A DNA stretch of 60,093 bases from an uncultured Clostridia bacterium. Its GTDB lineage: Bacteria; Bacillota; Clostridia; Oscillospirales; Acutalibacteraceae. Below the pieces are notes generated by a model, which was not told the DNA's origin, searched no databases, and saw only the letters and a list, made by a program, of their open reading frames with translations. The stretch covers positions 1 through 60,093 of the forward strand of contig CALWUW010000031.1 of NCBI GenBank assembly GCA_944384815.1. Reading direction: 5' to 3'. The position numbers and the translations under genes are program-made. Positions 1 through 7,566 of the stretch are shown piece by piece. The number at the start of each line of letters is the position of its first letter. The stretch's first letter is position 1.

Positions 1-115
1 GTCGGTACAGCTGTTCATCCGACATGGTTGGGTAATGATTTTGAGCCGCCCCTTGCACTTTTCCGCTACGGTAGCTCCAAGGAGGATCTGCATAAATAAT
101 CTGATATTTTCCCAT
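1..115 (-). CDS. MT-A70 family adenine methyltransferase, N-terminal fragment cut by the window edge
   Basis: Reading the minus strand from an ATG at 115 gives 38 residues that begin MGKYQIIYADPPWSYRSGK. The DPPW tetrapeptide at residues 10-13 is the catalytic motif IV of MT-A70 / N6-adenine methyltransferases, and its place within the first 15 residues, behind a short hydrophobic strand, is typical of the compact phage- and ICE-borne members of this family. An AGGAGGA Shine-Dalgarno lies 5 bases upstream of the start, so this is the true N terminus. The rest of the gene is beyond position 1. Such genes usually modify DNA at a short site, often without a restriction partner, and commonly travel on mobile elements; that matches the IS110 element immediately upstream. 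Function is inferred from the motif only. Confidence 0.75.
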   Translation of the reverse strand, partial: MGKYQIIYADPPWSYRSGKVQGAAQNHYPTMSDEQLYR

Positions 116-183
116 GCCAATCCTCCTCGTATAATAAGTTTGAAAGTTAATAATTCAGATATCAGCAGGCTTAGAGATGCCCG

Positions 184-192
184 TGATACAAT
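184..192 (+). promoter_or_regulatory. Possible extended -10 promoter in the IS110 left end
   Basis: TGATACAAT at 184-192 is an extended -10 (TG-N-TACAAT) with no convincing -35 box. A transcript starting near 199 would cover the whole leader of the transposase gene. Weak on its own; it matters because of the candidate bridge RNA that follows. Confidence 0.3.
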
Positions 193-453
193 AGCTGTAG
201 GACAGCAGGGTCAAGTCCTAGTGCCTCCAGTTGAGCCGCAAGGTTACTTCAAACATAGTCCGTTCCCCTGAGCCGGAAGTTAGCTGCAAACTCATTGGCT
301 GTTTGCCGGGGACAAGACCGCCCTTTCAGCAGTAAGGGATATCGCATTGGCCTTCTCCGGAATGATTCTGATATGCGAGGTTGCATTTGCTCCGGTTATC
401 ATGGGTATCTCAAAGCCTGCTGGCCTGAAATCTCCACGAGGGAGGTGAAAACT
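193..453 (+). ncRNA. Candidate IS110 bridge RNA in the transposase leader
   Basis: About 260 non-coding bases separate a possible extended -10 site (184-192) from the transposase ATG. In IS110-group elements this left-end region is transcribed into a structured bridge RNA whose internal loops pair with the target and donor DNA. Self-complementary blocks are visible here, for example the GTTCCCC run near 262-268 against GGGGAC near 309-314, and two CTCCGG segments near 356 and 392 that flank a loop. The loop assignments are not worked out, and the 5' and 3' ends are guesses. Identification rests on position relative to the transposase plus knowledge of the family. Confidence 0.4.
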
Positions 454-1680
454 ATGAATCCGCTATTCGTTGGCATTGATGTGAGTAGCAGAAGCAATGT
501 TGCCTACCTGATGAACCCTGACGGCAGCAAACACTCCAGTTTTTCCGTGCAAAATAACCTTGGCGGTGCTAAACTGTTGTCAGAGAGAATCGTGTCGGCC
601 CTGCGTTCCATGCAGCTCAGTGATGTGGTGATTGGCTTGGAGGCCACCTCCATCTATGGAGACAGCTTGGTTTACGCTCTCCGGGAAGATGGAAGCCTTG
701 GCCGGTTCCAGCGAAAGATCCATGTCCTCAATCCCAAACAGGTTAAAAAGTTCAAGGAAGCCTATCCTGACCTGCCCAAAAACGACTTCGTGGATGCCTT
801 TGTGATTGCCGACCATCTCCGTTTCGGCAGGATTGCCAAGGAGGTTTATATGGACGACTATCACTATCAGGCGCTCAGAACTCTGACCAGGGCCAGATTT
901 GATGTCATTCAAAACCTGACCCGAGAAAAGCAGCGCTTTGCCAACTACTTATTCCTGAAATGCTCCGGCATGGCTCAGGACAAAGGCATTCAGAACACCA
1001 GCGCCACCACCATTGCCCTCATGGAGCGGTTTGAAACGGTGGATGATTTGGCAAACGCTGATCTGGAAGAACTGACCGCCTTTGTTACTGAGGCGGGTCA
1101 TGGCAGATTCAAAGACCCGGCAGCCACCGCCAAGGCGGTACAAGCTGCGGCCAGAGGTTCCTACCGGCTGCCCAAAACTGTAAACGACACGGTAAACCAG
1201 GCTATGGCAGTTTCCATTGCTTCTATGCGTGCCTTGAAAGAACAGGTCAAGGTGTTAGACAAGGCCATTGAACAACAGTTTGAAATCATCCCAAATACCT
1301 TGACTTCCATCCCTGGCATTGGCAAGGTCTACTCCGCCGGTATTATCGCTGAAATTGGCGATATTCGCCGTTTTAACTCTCAAGCCTCTGTCGCCAAATT
1401 TGCCGGTCTTGTTTGGTCTCAGCACCAGTCCGGCGAATTTGAAGCAGAACACTCCCGGATGATTAAGTCCGGCAACCGCTATCTCCGTTACTATCTGCTG
1501 GAAGCCGCCAACTCTGTGAGAAGATGCGACTCCGAGTTCCGGCGCTACTATGACCGAAAATACCATGAGGTCAACAAGTACCAGCACAAACGCGCACTCG
1601 CCTTAACTGCCAGAAAACTGGTTCGGTTGATCTTTCGACTGCTGAAGGACAACCGCCTGTATATCCCGCCGGAGGGCTAA
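454..1680 (+). CDS. IS110-family transposase (DEDD recombinase)
   Basis: A 408-residue recombinase that excises and inserts its element under guidance of a bridge RNA. The N-terminal RuvC-like half carries the acidic tetrad: Asp9 in GIDVS, Glu63 in GLEATSIYG, and Asp111/Asp114 in NDFVDAFVIAD. The C-terminal half is the Transposase_20 domain, with the helix-hairpin-helix LTSIPGIGKVYSAGIIAEIGD and the later HQSGEF and SGNRYLRYYL blocks; IS110 enzymes are known to use a conserved Ser in this region as second catalytic residue. ATG 454 was preferred over an in-frame start at 295 because GGAGG lies just before it and upstream codons look non-coding. Length and both domains are complete, so the copy may be active. 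It stands apart from its neighbours in strand. Confidence 0.93.
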   Translation: MNPLFVGIDVSSRSNVAYLMNPDGSKHSSFSVQNNLGGAKLLSERIVSALRSMQLSDVVIGLEATSIYGDSLVYALREDGSLGRFQRKIHVLNPKQVKKFKEAYPDLPKNDFVDAFVIADHLRFGRIAKEVYMDDYHYQALRTLTRARFDVIQNLTREKQRFANYLFLKCSGMAQDKGIQNTSATTIALMERFETVDDLANADLEELTAFVTEAGHGRFKDPAATAKAVQAAARGSYRLPKTVNDTVNQAMAVSIASMRALKEQVKVLDKAIEQQFEIIPNTLTSIPGIGKVYSAGIIAEIGDIRRFNSQASVAKFAGLVWSQHQSGEFEAEHSRMIKSGNRYLRYYLLEAANSVRRCDSEFRRYYDRKYHEVNKYQHKRALALTARKLVRLIFRLLKDNRLYIPPEG

Positions 1681-1707
1681 GCGCACTGCTTGCTGCTCTG
1701 ACGTTCC

Positions 1708-1745
1708 AGCCCTGTTTCAAAAAACCTCAGGGGCAGGGCTTTGGT
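1708..1745 (+). terminator. Weak hairpin after the IS110 transposase
   Basis: AGCCCTG (1708-1714) pairs with CAGGGCT (1734-1740) across a 19-base loop, followed by a T/G-rich stretch. It could stop the transposase transcript or form part of the right end of the element. Confidence 0.35.
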
Positions 1746-1837
1746 TGGTGTTGTCTTTTCCCTGCCTACATGGTCCTTTTTACTCATTCCCATTTGAAAT
1801 TTTCTTGCATCACCTACTTGACTTCATACCATTGGAC

Positions 1838-2569
1838 TTAGTTCCAAAGTCCTGCCGGCAGCAAATGAGCCGGCAGAAGGTTCGCGTACAAAATGGAAAG
1901 CGCCATAGCCCCCAGCATACTGATGGGCAGAGCGAAATTTTCCAGCCATTTCACTTTCAAGACCTTGACGAACACGCCGCAGATACCCATAAGCAGCGCG
2001 GAGGTCAGCAGGGTGAGAATGGACAAAAGACCGTCGGAAATTCCCATGCCCAGAAATGCGGAGATCATTCCCAGGAACATGGCGGTAAGGAACAGATCTC
2101 CCCAGTGATTGTCCCGCTTCTGCAGCTTGTGGATCCCGCCCTGGATCTTTTTGAGGAACAGGGGGATGATCAGCAGAGGCGTGATGCAGCCTAGGGTCAT
2201 TACCCAGGCCACAGCTGTAAAGGAAGAGGGATCGGTAATGGGAGTGGAAATGGATTGCCCCACAGCGTTCAGCGCCGCTGTGGCTGCCGGGAGCTCATAA
2301 GTGACGGCCCCCAGAACGCTTAAACGGATCCAGGGAAGAGGGAGCCCCAAGGCGCTGGCCAGCGTGATCAGCCCCAAGAGAATGGAAACGGAAGGCAAAA
2401 TGGCGAAAACGGCGCTGGAAGCCACCGTCTTTTTCAGAACGGAGGAAGAAATTCCCAGCTCTTTGCTACGGCGAAGAGCCCGGATCAGAAAGAACAGAGA
2501 TTGTGCGATGACAAAAACGCCTACGATTCCGCCGATAATGTACATAAATGCGCTGTTTTTAAAATCCAT
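1838..2569 (-). CDS. DUF5058 family integral membrane protein
   Basis: A 243-residue protein with about six hydrophobic segments and short polar loops, matching the DUF5058 family of Firmicutes membrane proteins. The family has no established biochemical role. The start at 2569 (MDFKNSAFMYI) has an AAGGAG site at good spacing; an ATG 14 codons earlier has none. It lies 48 bases downstream of the aminopeptidase C gene on the same strand, so the two probably share a transcript; in other Clostridia DUF5058 genes often sit beside peptidases, which hints at a peptide or amino-acid transport role, but this is inference. The C terminus ends where the IS110-bearing interval begins. Whether the insertion changed its last residues cannot be told without an uninterrupted homologue. 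Confidence 0.75.
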   Translation of the reverse strand: MDFKNSAFMYIIGGIVGVFVIAQSLFFLIRALRRSKELGISSSVLKKTVASSAVFAILPSVSILLGLITLASALGLPLPWIRLSVLGAVTYELPAATAALNAVGQSISTPITDPSSFTAVAWVMTLGCITPLLIIPLFLKKIQGGIHKLQKRDNHWGDLFLTAMFLGMISAFLGMGISDGLLSILTLLTSALLMGICGVFVKVLKVKWLENFALPISMLGAMALSILYANLLPAHLLPAGLWN

Positions 2570-2617
2570 ATGAATTCTCCTTTGCAGGTATTTGAAAGCG
2601 GAAAAAAGCAAAAGAGC

Positions 2618-3988
2618 TTATAAAGCGAGATTTGCCTGGGAAGCGCAGAGAGCCAGCGTTCCCATGGGGTCCCAAGGAGGAAGGACGGAGGCTTCCGTTT
2701 CCAAAGCGGCAAGCTGTTTTGCGGTGAGATATTTTTTCCGGATAACCGCCTGATACACATACCGGTCAAACCAGGAAGCGCTCATCAGGTAATATCCTTT
2801 TTCCCCGTGGTCTTCGCCCCAGCTGTTCTGGATCTTCCAGCGGGTGGGCGTGCCGGCTTCATCCAGGGAAACGCCGGTAATGACCATGGCATGGTTCATG
2901 GCGCTGTCCAGATAATCCAGCTGCTGCTCTTTGGAAATGGAAAAATCCATGGAGAAAGCGGAGGAATAGTCATAGGCTTTGTCATTCCAGACGCCGCTGT
3001 CCCGTTCGCCGAATTTGCCTACATCGCTTCCGAACCATACCGGTTCTCCTGCCTGCAGCTGGCAAACAATGGCTTGCTTCATTTCCTCCATGGTCAGGTT
3101 CAGGTAGCGGACAGGATCCCCTTCCACCACATTGCCCAGATATTCCACTGTATAGGTTTGGTCAAAAGGTTTATCCCGGGTGGGAGAATGGATCAGGCTT
3201 ACGGATTCTTCCAGAAGGCCGTCCTCAAAGCCTTCCAGGAATGCCTGGGGGGTCAGCGCTTTCTCAATATGATAGGCGCCGTCTTTATCCTTATACTCAA
3301 AATCAAAGCAAGTAGGCGGAACGCCGAAATTGGTGCAGAGGAACTGGAAAAGCTCCTGCAGAGCAGCCTCCTTCTTTGCCCGCAGGCAGGAGATATCCGC
3401 GCCGTTTTGATGCATTTCCCGAAGCTGGGCGGCACACTGCCGCAGCTTGGTGTTGATAAGACGATTCATGTCCCCGGTATGGCTGCTTTGATAGGTCTCC
3501 GGCATGACGGATTTAGGCACAGCGCCGTATTTTTTCAGCACAGCTGCCAGCATATCCCATTGCCCGCCGTCCTGAATGCCAATGGAAAGCACATAATGCA
3601 GCAAACGATCCTCCAGCGGGCGATCCAGCAGATCCAGGATGGTTTCCAGGAAATAGTTGATCTTTTCAAACTTGTCCCAGAAGGCAGTGTAATTCTGCGA
3701 AAGCTCAAAGGTTTCCAGATTGTATTTCTTGGCAGCCTTTTCCCGAAGCAGGTTCAACCCTGCAAACAGCCAGCACCGGCCTGTGCTTTGCTGGCTGGTG
3801 GCCGGAAGAGTAGGAATATCTATGGAAAAAGCGTAGATGGTTTCCGGGCAGCTTTCAGCTACGAAGGTTACGTCGGAAATGGAGTGTTTGCTCAGGGCAT
3901 GGGTCATGGCCTGCAGGCAGGGATTTTGCCGGTAAGCGCCGGTGAAATGACGGATTTGCTCTGAAGTGACAGATTGAGGAGCTTTCAT
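2618..3988 (-). CDS. pepC: Aminopeptidase C (bleomycin hydrolase-type C1 peptidase)
   Basis: A 456-residue cytoplasmic cysteine aminopeptidase that removes N-terminal residues from peptides. The papain-like catalytic set is intact: Cys72 in QQSTGRCWLFA, His366 in NHAMVITGV and Asn388 in WKIQNSWGED. Length matches the PepC/BLH family (440-460 residues), including the C-terminal tail that enters the active site of the hexamer and gives exopeptidase specificity. The start at 3988 has a weak AAGG site. DUF5058 follows after 48 bases on the same strand. No signal peptide is seen, as expected. It faces a separate transcription unit for a small XRE regulator that has its own terminator. Confidence 0.95.
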   Translation of the reverse strand: MKAPQSVTSEQIRHFTGAYRQNPCLQAMTHALSKHSISDVTFVAESCPETIYAFSIDIPTLPATSQQSTGRCWLFAGLNLLREKAAKKYNLETFELSQNYTAFWDKFEKINYFLETILDLLDRPLEDRLLHYVLSIGIQDGGQWDMLAAVLKKYGAVPKSVMPETYQSSHTGDMNRLINTKLRQCAAQLREMHQNGADISCLRAKKEAALQELFQFLCTNFGVPPTCFDFEYKDKDGAYHIEKALTPQAFLEGFEDGLLEESVSLIHSPTRDKPFDQTYTVEYLGNVVEGDPVRYLNLTMEEMKQAIVCQLQAGEPVWFGSDVGKFGERDSGVWNDKAYDYSSAFSMDFSISKEQQLDYLDSAMNHAMVITGVSLDEAGTPTRWKIQNSWGEDHGEKGYYLMSASWFDRYVYQAVIRKKYLTAKQLAALETEASVLPPWDPMGTLALCASQANLAL

Positions 3989-4094
3989 TACATCAAGACC
4001 TTTCTTCCGGTAAAAGATATTGGCGTTTTACCGGTTGTTTCAGCTAAAAAAGATACCTCTATCATACCAGAAGCCAGCGTTTTTTTCAATAAAA

Positions 4095-4136
4095 CGGATA
4101 AAGCCTCCGCCGTAAAAACGGCGGAGGCTTTATCCG
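4095..4136 (-). terminator. Intrinsic terminator of the XRE regulator gene
   Basis: A perfect 18-bp inverted repeat (arms 4095-4112 and 4119-4136, 6-base loop), GC-rich at its tip. Read on the minus strand it is followed by GTTTTATTG. It lies 9 bases past the stop of the XRE gene. Confidence 0.85.
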
Positions 4137-4145
4137 GAAGGTTTA

Positions 4146-4388
4146 TTACTGTAGTTCCGGCCCTAAATTCGCAAAGGAAGGATCGTTGAAAAACTCTTCT
4201 ACAGAGATCTCAAGACCATCGCAAAGCTTCTTCAGAGTGACAATGCCAATGTCTTTGCGTTCGGAACGCATGAAACTGTAAATGGTGGAAGGGGTCACCC
4301 CGGAAAGATTGGCAAGTTGATTCAGCGCAATGTTACGTTGTTGGCAGATTGAGCGGATGCGGTTTACTACCGCTTCCTTCATTCCCAT
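4146..4388 (-). CDS. Small XRE-family helix-turn-helix regulator
   Basis: An 80-residue single-domain DNA-binding protein. The helix-turn-helix spans roughly residues 9-60: NQLANLSGVTPSTIYSFM is the recognition segment, and TLKKLCDGLEISVEEFF is the usual fourth and fifth helix of Cro/CI-type repressors. There is no sensor domain. ATG 4388 has AGGGTG at 6-base spacing; a GTG three codons earlier overlaps that site and is less likely. The gene is a one-gene unit with a strong terminator, divergent from the malic enzyme gene across about 250 bases, so it may regulate itself or that neighbour. Targets cannot be read from the sequence. Confidence 0.85.
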   Translation of the reverse strand: MGMKEAVVNRIRSICQQRNIALNQLANLSGVTPSTIYSFMRSERKDIGIVTLKKLCDGLEISVEEFFNDPSFANLGPELQ

Positions 4389-4574
4389 AAAAATCACCCT
4401 ATTGTATGATACAAGAAAATTTTAATTTTAGAGTGCGTGATGACGTAATATGCGGATAAATTTTCCGTGCAGCCAAAAGAGAATCGGTTCTTTCCCATGG
4501 AAAATATCATGGGTACCACTCTGTTTCAGAAGAAAACAAAATTAGAATAAAGTAGGATAAAAAGGAAACTTGGC

Positions 4575-4603
4575 TTGCGAAATCGTCAAAAGCGCCGTAT
4601 ACT
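4575..4603 (+). promoter_or_regulatory. Putative promoter of the malic enzyme gene
   Basis: TTGCGA (4575-4580), 17-base spacer, TATACT (4598-4603), about 42 bases before the start codon. Confidence 0.45.
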
Positions 4604-4644
4604 AAACCATAGAAAAAGAACTTTAAAAGATAGGATGGGATGAA

Positions 4645-5817
4645 ATGGATTATGCCGCAGAGTCCCTGCGCCTGCATAAGCAGTGGAAAGGAAAAATAGA
4701 AGTGATTTGCCGGGCTCCCTTGGAAACGCGGGAAGATCTTTCTTTGGCGTATACGCCAGGGGTGGCGCAGCCTTGCCTGGAGATCCAGAAGGATCCGGAA
4801 AAAAGCTGGGAGCTGACCCGCCGCTCCAATCTGGTGGCTGTCGTAACGGACGGAACCGCAGTGCTGGGGCTGGGAGACATTGGCCCCGAGGCGGGAATGC
4901 CGGTTATGGAAGGAAAATGCGCCCTGTTTAAAGCCTTTGGAGATGTGGATGCTGTGCCGCTGTGCGTTCGCAGCAAGGACGTGGACGAGATCGTTCGTAC
5001 CATCAGCCTGTTGGCCGGGAGCTTCGGAGGGATCAATCTGGAAGACATTGCGGCTCCCCGCTGCTTTGAGATCGAACGCCGCCTGAAAGAATGCTGCGAT
5101 ATCCCTGTGTTTCACGATGATCAGCACGGCACCGCTATCGTGGTAGCCGCTGCGTTTTTAAATGCCTGCCGCCTTACCGGCCGGAAGCCGGAAGAGGTTC
5201 GGGGCGTCATCAACGGTGCAGGCGCAGCCGGCACGGCTATTGCCAAATTTTTGCTGAAACTGGGCATCGGCGAGCTGATTCTTTGTGATAAGCAAGGCGC
5301 CCTGGCTCAGGGAGATCCTTCCCTCAGTCCGGCCCACGCGCAGATCGCCGCCATTACCAATCCCCGGAAAAAACAAGGTTCTCTGGCGCAGGTCCTTCCC
5401 GGAGCAGATCTGTTTATCGGGGTTTCCGCGCCTCGAATGCTTACAGGCGAAATGATCCGGACAATGAATAAAAACCCCATTGTGTTCGCTATGGCAAACC
5501 CTGTTCCGGAAATCCTTCCGGAGGAAGCCAAGGAAGCCGGCGCGGCAGTTGTGGGAACCGGGCGCAGCGATTATCCCAATCAGATCAATAACGTTTTGGC
5601 GTTCCCGGGAATTTTCAGAGGCGCTTTGGACGCCAGAGCCCGGGATATCAACGATGCCATGCAGCTGGCGGCCGCTCGGGCTATCGCGGCTTGCATTCCC
5701 GAACAGGAGCTTACCTGCGAAAATATTTTGCCCAGTGCTTTGGATAAGAGCGTTGTGCCCTGTGTTGCCCAGGCGGTAGCGCAGGCTGCCCGGGAATCCG
5801 GAGTGGCCAGAATCTGA
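4645..5817 (+). CDS. NAD(P)-dependent malic enzyme (malate to pyruvate, oxidative decarboxylation)
   Basis: A 390-residue short bacterial-type malic enzyme. The N-terminal malic domain shows AYTPGVA near residues 35-41 and the catalytic lysine region EGKCALFKAFGDVDAVP; the divalent-metal region follows with the HDDQHGTAIV motif. The C-terminal Rossmann part has GVINGAGAAGTAIAKF. The length is that of the single-module enzymes of Firmicutes, without the phosphotransacetylase-like tail of proteobacterial MaeB. It converts malate to pyruvate and CO2 with reduction of NAD(P); cofactor preference cannot be decided here. No malate transporter is adjacent. The start has GGATGGG upstream and is preceded by a plausible SigA promoter. 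The next gene follows after 89 bases and may be co-transcribed. Confidence 0.95.
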   Translation: MDYAAESLRLHKQWKGKIEVICRAPLETREDLSLAYTPGVAQPCLEIQKDPEKSWELTRRSNLVAVVTDGTAVLGLGDIGPEAGMPVMEGKCALFKAFGDVDAVPLCVRSKDVDEIVRTISLLAGSFGGINLEDIAAPRCFEIERRLKECCDIPVFHDDQHGTAIVVAAAFLNACRLTGRKPEEVRGVINGAGAAGTAIAKFLLKLGIGELILCDKQGALAQGDPSLSPAHAQIAAITNPRKKQGSLAQVLPGADLFIGVSAPRMLTGEMIRTMNKNPIVFAMANPVPEILPEEAKEAGAAVVGTGRSDYPNQINNVLAFPGIFRGALDARARDINDAMQLAAARAIAACIPEQELTCENILPSALDKSVVPCVAQAVAQAARESGVARI

Positions 5818-5906
5818 TTTTGGCGGATGCCGGTAGACGGTAAGAAAACCAGGTTTCAGGGCTTCAGAGCTTCAAATTTTGAAATTCCGGAAAGGGAGGA
5901 ACAACC

Positions 5907-6365
5907 GTGCGTATTTTGGTGGACGCAGACGCCTGCCCGGTACGGAGAGAGATTCTGGAAGTGGCAACCGCCGCAGGAATCCCGGTGATACAAGTGGCGG
6001 ACAGCAATCACAACATTGCCGGAGAATGGGTAGTGACGGTAGACCCGGGCAAAGACAGCGCGGATCTTCGTCTGATCAACCTTGCGCAGCCCGGAGACCT
6101 GGTGATCACCCAGGATTACGGCGTGGCGGCGCTGGCTCTGGGAAAAGGCGCGTTTGCTATGGACCCCCAGGGAATGCGGTATACGCCGGACAATATGGAT
6201 TTGCTTTTGTTTCAGAGAAGTTTGGGGCAAAAGATCCGCCGGGCAGGAGGGCGAACACCGGGAGTCAAAAAACGCCGCAAAGACGCCAACGAAATCTTCC
6301 GAAAGGAATTGGAACGATATCTGGAAGAAATTCGTCTTGCTTCTGAGAAAAAATGGAAAGAATAA
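5907..6365 (+). CDS. YaiI/YqxD family protein (DUF188)
   Basis: A 152-residue protein of the UPF0178/DUF188 family. It opens with MRILVDADACPV, the family signature DADACP, followed by a second acidic block at VITQDYGVAALAL; these acidic residues resemble a PIN/NYN nuclease-like centre, and a nuclease role has been suggested for the family but is not established. The C-terminal 30 residues are rich in Lys and Glu and predicted helical. The GTG start at 5907 has GGGAGG at proper spacing. It may be the second gene of a malic enzyme transcript and ends at a strong bidirectional terminator. Confidence 0.88.
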   Translation: MRILVDADACPVRREILEVATAAGIPVIQVADSNHNIAGEWVVTVDPGKDSADLRLINLAQPGDLVITQDYGVAALALGKGAFAMDPQGMRYTPDNMDLLLFQRSLGQKIRRAGGRTPGVKKRRKDANEIFRKELERYLEEIRLASEKKWKE

Positions 6366-6369
6366 AAAA

Positions 6370-6414
6370 CAGGATCTTTGGGATCACTTCAGTATTCCCA
6401 AAGATCCTGCTTTT
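6370..6414. terminator. Bidirectional terminator between yaiI-like gene and surface-protein gene
   Basis: 14-bp arms (6370-6383 and 6396-6409) flanked by A6 on the left and CTTTTA on the right, so it can end both converging transcripts. Confidence 0.85.
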
Positions 6415-6453
6415 ATGTAAGAACCGATCCTGCACTGTATAGTTTGTAGCGGT

Positions 6454-7566
6454 TTAAGTGTCCGGAGGAGAAGGGGGATGGAGACTGTCCTTCTTCCTTT
6501 CCTCTTCACCAGCTTCCCAGGAGAGTTTTTTGGTTCCCTTCGTTTTTCGTTTATTGTTTGAACGGTAGAGCAAAAGAAATAGCAGAAAAGAACCTCCGGA
6601 AAAGAACACGCAGAGCAGAAGCAAAGCGTCAGAAAAATTGTTTTGAACCACATTGAGGGGTGGGTTTTCGAAGGAATCAGTCATGCTTTGGGAAGGAGGA
6701 AGAGAGTTTTGCTCATAGTTGAAACTCTCGTCCGGGTCCGATGTTTCTATGCCGGCGGATAAAGGAAGATCCGAGCGGAAAACACAGATGGTATAAACCG
6801 TTTTTCCTCCGGAAGGGGCCGTAAGAGTGATCCGGATCTCTGTAGAACTACCTGCCGGATTCAAAGTCTTTCGGCTGACGGAAACGGAGCTGTCATTTTC
6901 CGGAGAAGCGGTAAAATAAATTTCTTTTGTATTTGTGGGAACGGATAAAAGATAGTATAAAGTTTCCGGAGAAAATGCGGGAGAAAGGGTTCCGCAGCTG
7001 GGCTCCAGGGAAGTGAGAAGACCTCCGGAGAACTCTGCAGGAGGAAGCCGTATTTCCTGTTCATATACCATGTTTCCCCATAAGGGTTCCCCGTTTTCAT
7101 CTGTAAACTGATCGGCCCAAAGATGAAAAACGATCTCTTCGCCGGAAGACGAGGAAGTGCTTTCGTTGGATCGAAAGCAAAAACGAAGAATAGTTCCGGA
7201 AAGGTACGCCGCTTCCCCGCCTGGGGCGGCGTATACGCAGGAAACCTCCTGCCCACTGATATAGCAATACAAGGCATTTTGGGAAATGGAGGAATTTCGC
7301 TGGACGGATACACATTCCATGTCTCCGGAAGAACAGCAAATTCCCGCGCGCATACCGGATAGCGCTTCCGTTCCCTCCGGAAGGATCAGAGAAATGTACA
7401 GGTTCTTTCCCGGAGCCGTGCTTCCTTCTATGGCGTAGCAAAAATTCCCCACTGCGTGGGCAGTGGGGAACAGAGGGCAAGAAGGACAAGGGATCAGAAA
7501 AGACAATAGTCCCGTCAGAAAGAAAAAGCCTGCGGCAATTCTTCCTCTGCGTCTGCGCCGATTCAT
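6454..7566 (-). CDS. Membrane-anchored surface protein with cohesin-like and cadherin-like beta-sandwich regions
   Basis: A 370-residue exported protein. Residues 1-40 form a signal peptide (poly-Arg, hydrophobic core, then PTAHA). Residues about 40-170 look like an all-beta domain whose pattern (LYISLILPEG, then GTILRFCFRS) recalls cohesin-type modules. Residues about 185-270 fit the cadherin-like beta-sandwich family common in Clostridia: SLEPSCGTLSPAFSP then YYLLSVPTNT and TVYTICVFRSD. A Ser/Pro-rich linker leads to one membrane helix (ALLLLCVFFSGGSFLLFLLL) and a basic cytoplasmic tail. The ATG at 7566 overlaps the TGA of the preceding acyltransferase-like gene (ATGA), so translation is probably coupled; an earlier in-frame start has no ribosome site. 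The cohesin assignment is tentative. Confidence 0.7.
   Translation of the reverse strand: MNRRRRRGRIAAGFFFLTGLLSFLIPCPSCPLFPTAHAVGNFCYAIEGSTAPGKNLYISLILPEGTEALSGMRAGICCSSGDMECVSVQRNSSISQNALYCYISGQEVSCVYAAPGGEAAYLSGTILRFCFRSNESTSSSSGEEIVFHLWADQFTDENGEPLWGNMVYEQEIRLPPAEFSGGLLTSLEPSCGTLSPAFSPETLYYLLSVPTNTKEIYFTASPENDSSVSVSRKTLNPAGSSTEIRITLTAPSGGKTVYTICVFRSDLPLSAGIETSDPDESFNYEQNSLPPSQSMTDSFENPPLNVVQNNFSDALLLLCVFFSGGSFLLFLLLYRSNNKRKTKGTKKLSWEAGEEERKKDSLHPPSPPDT

Larger units (their letters stand above)
132..1837 (+). mobile_element. IS110-family insertion sequence (outer limits not resolved)
   Basis: The interval between the MT-A70 start and the DUF5058 stop holds one IS110-type transposase gene with a long non-coding stretch on its left (about 320 bases) and a short one on its right (about 155 bases). 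That asymmetry is the layout of the IS110 group proper, in which the left end encodes the bridge RNA. No terminal inverted repeats or target duplication were found; IS110 elements normally lack both, so exact ends cannot be set from one copy. The coordinates given are the largest interval the element can occupy. Confidence 0.55.

Noticed and set aside
2807-3964. 385-codon plus-strand open frame
   Set aside because: Antisense to pepC, whose catalytic triad is intact.
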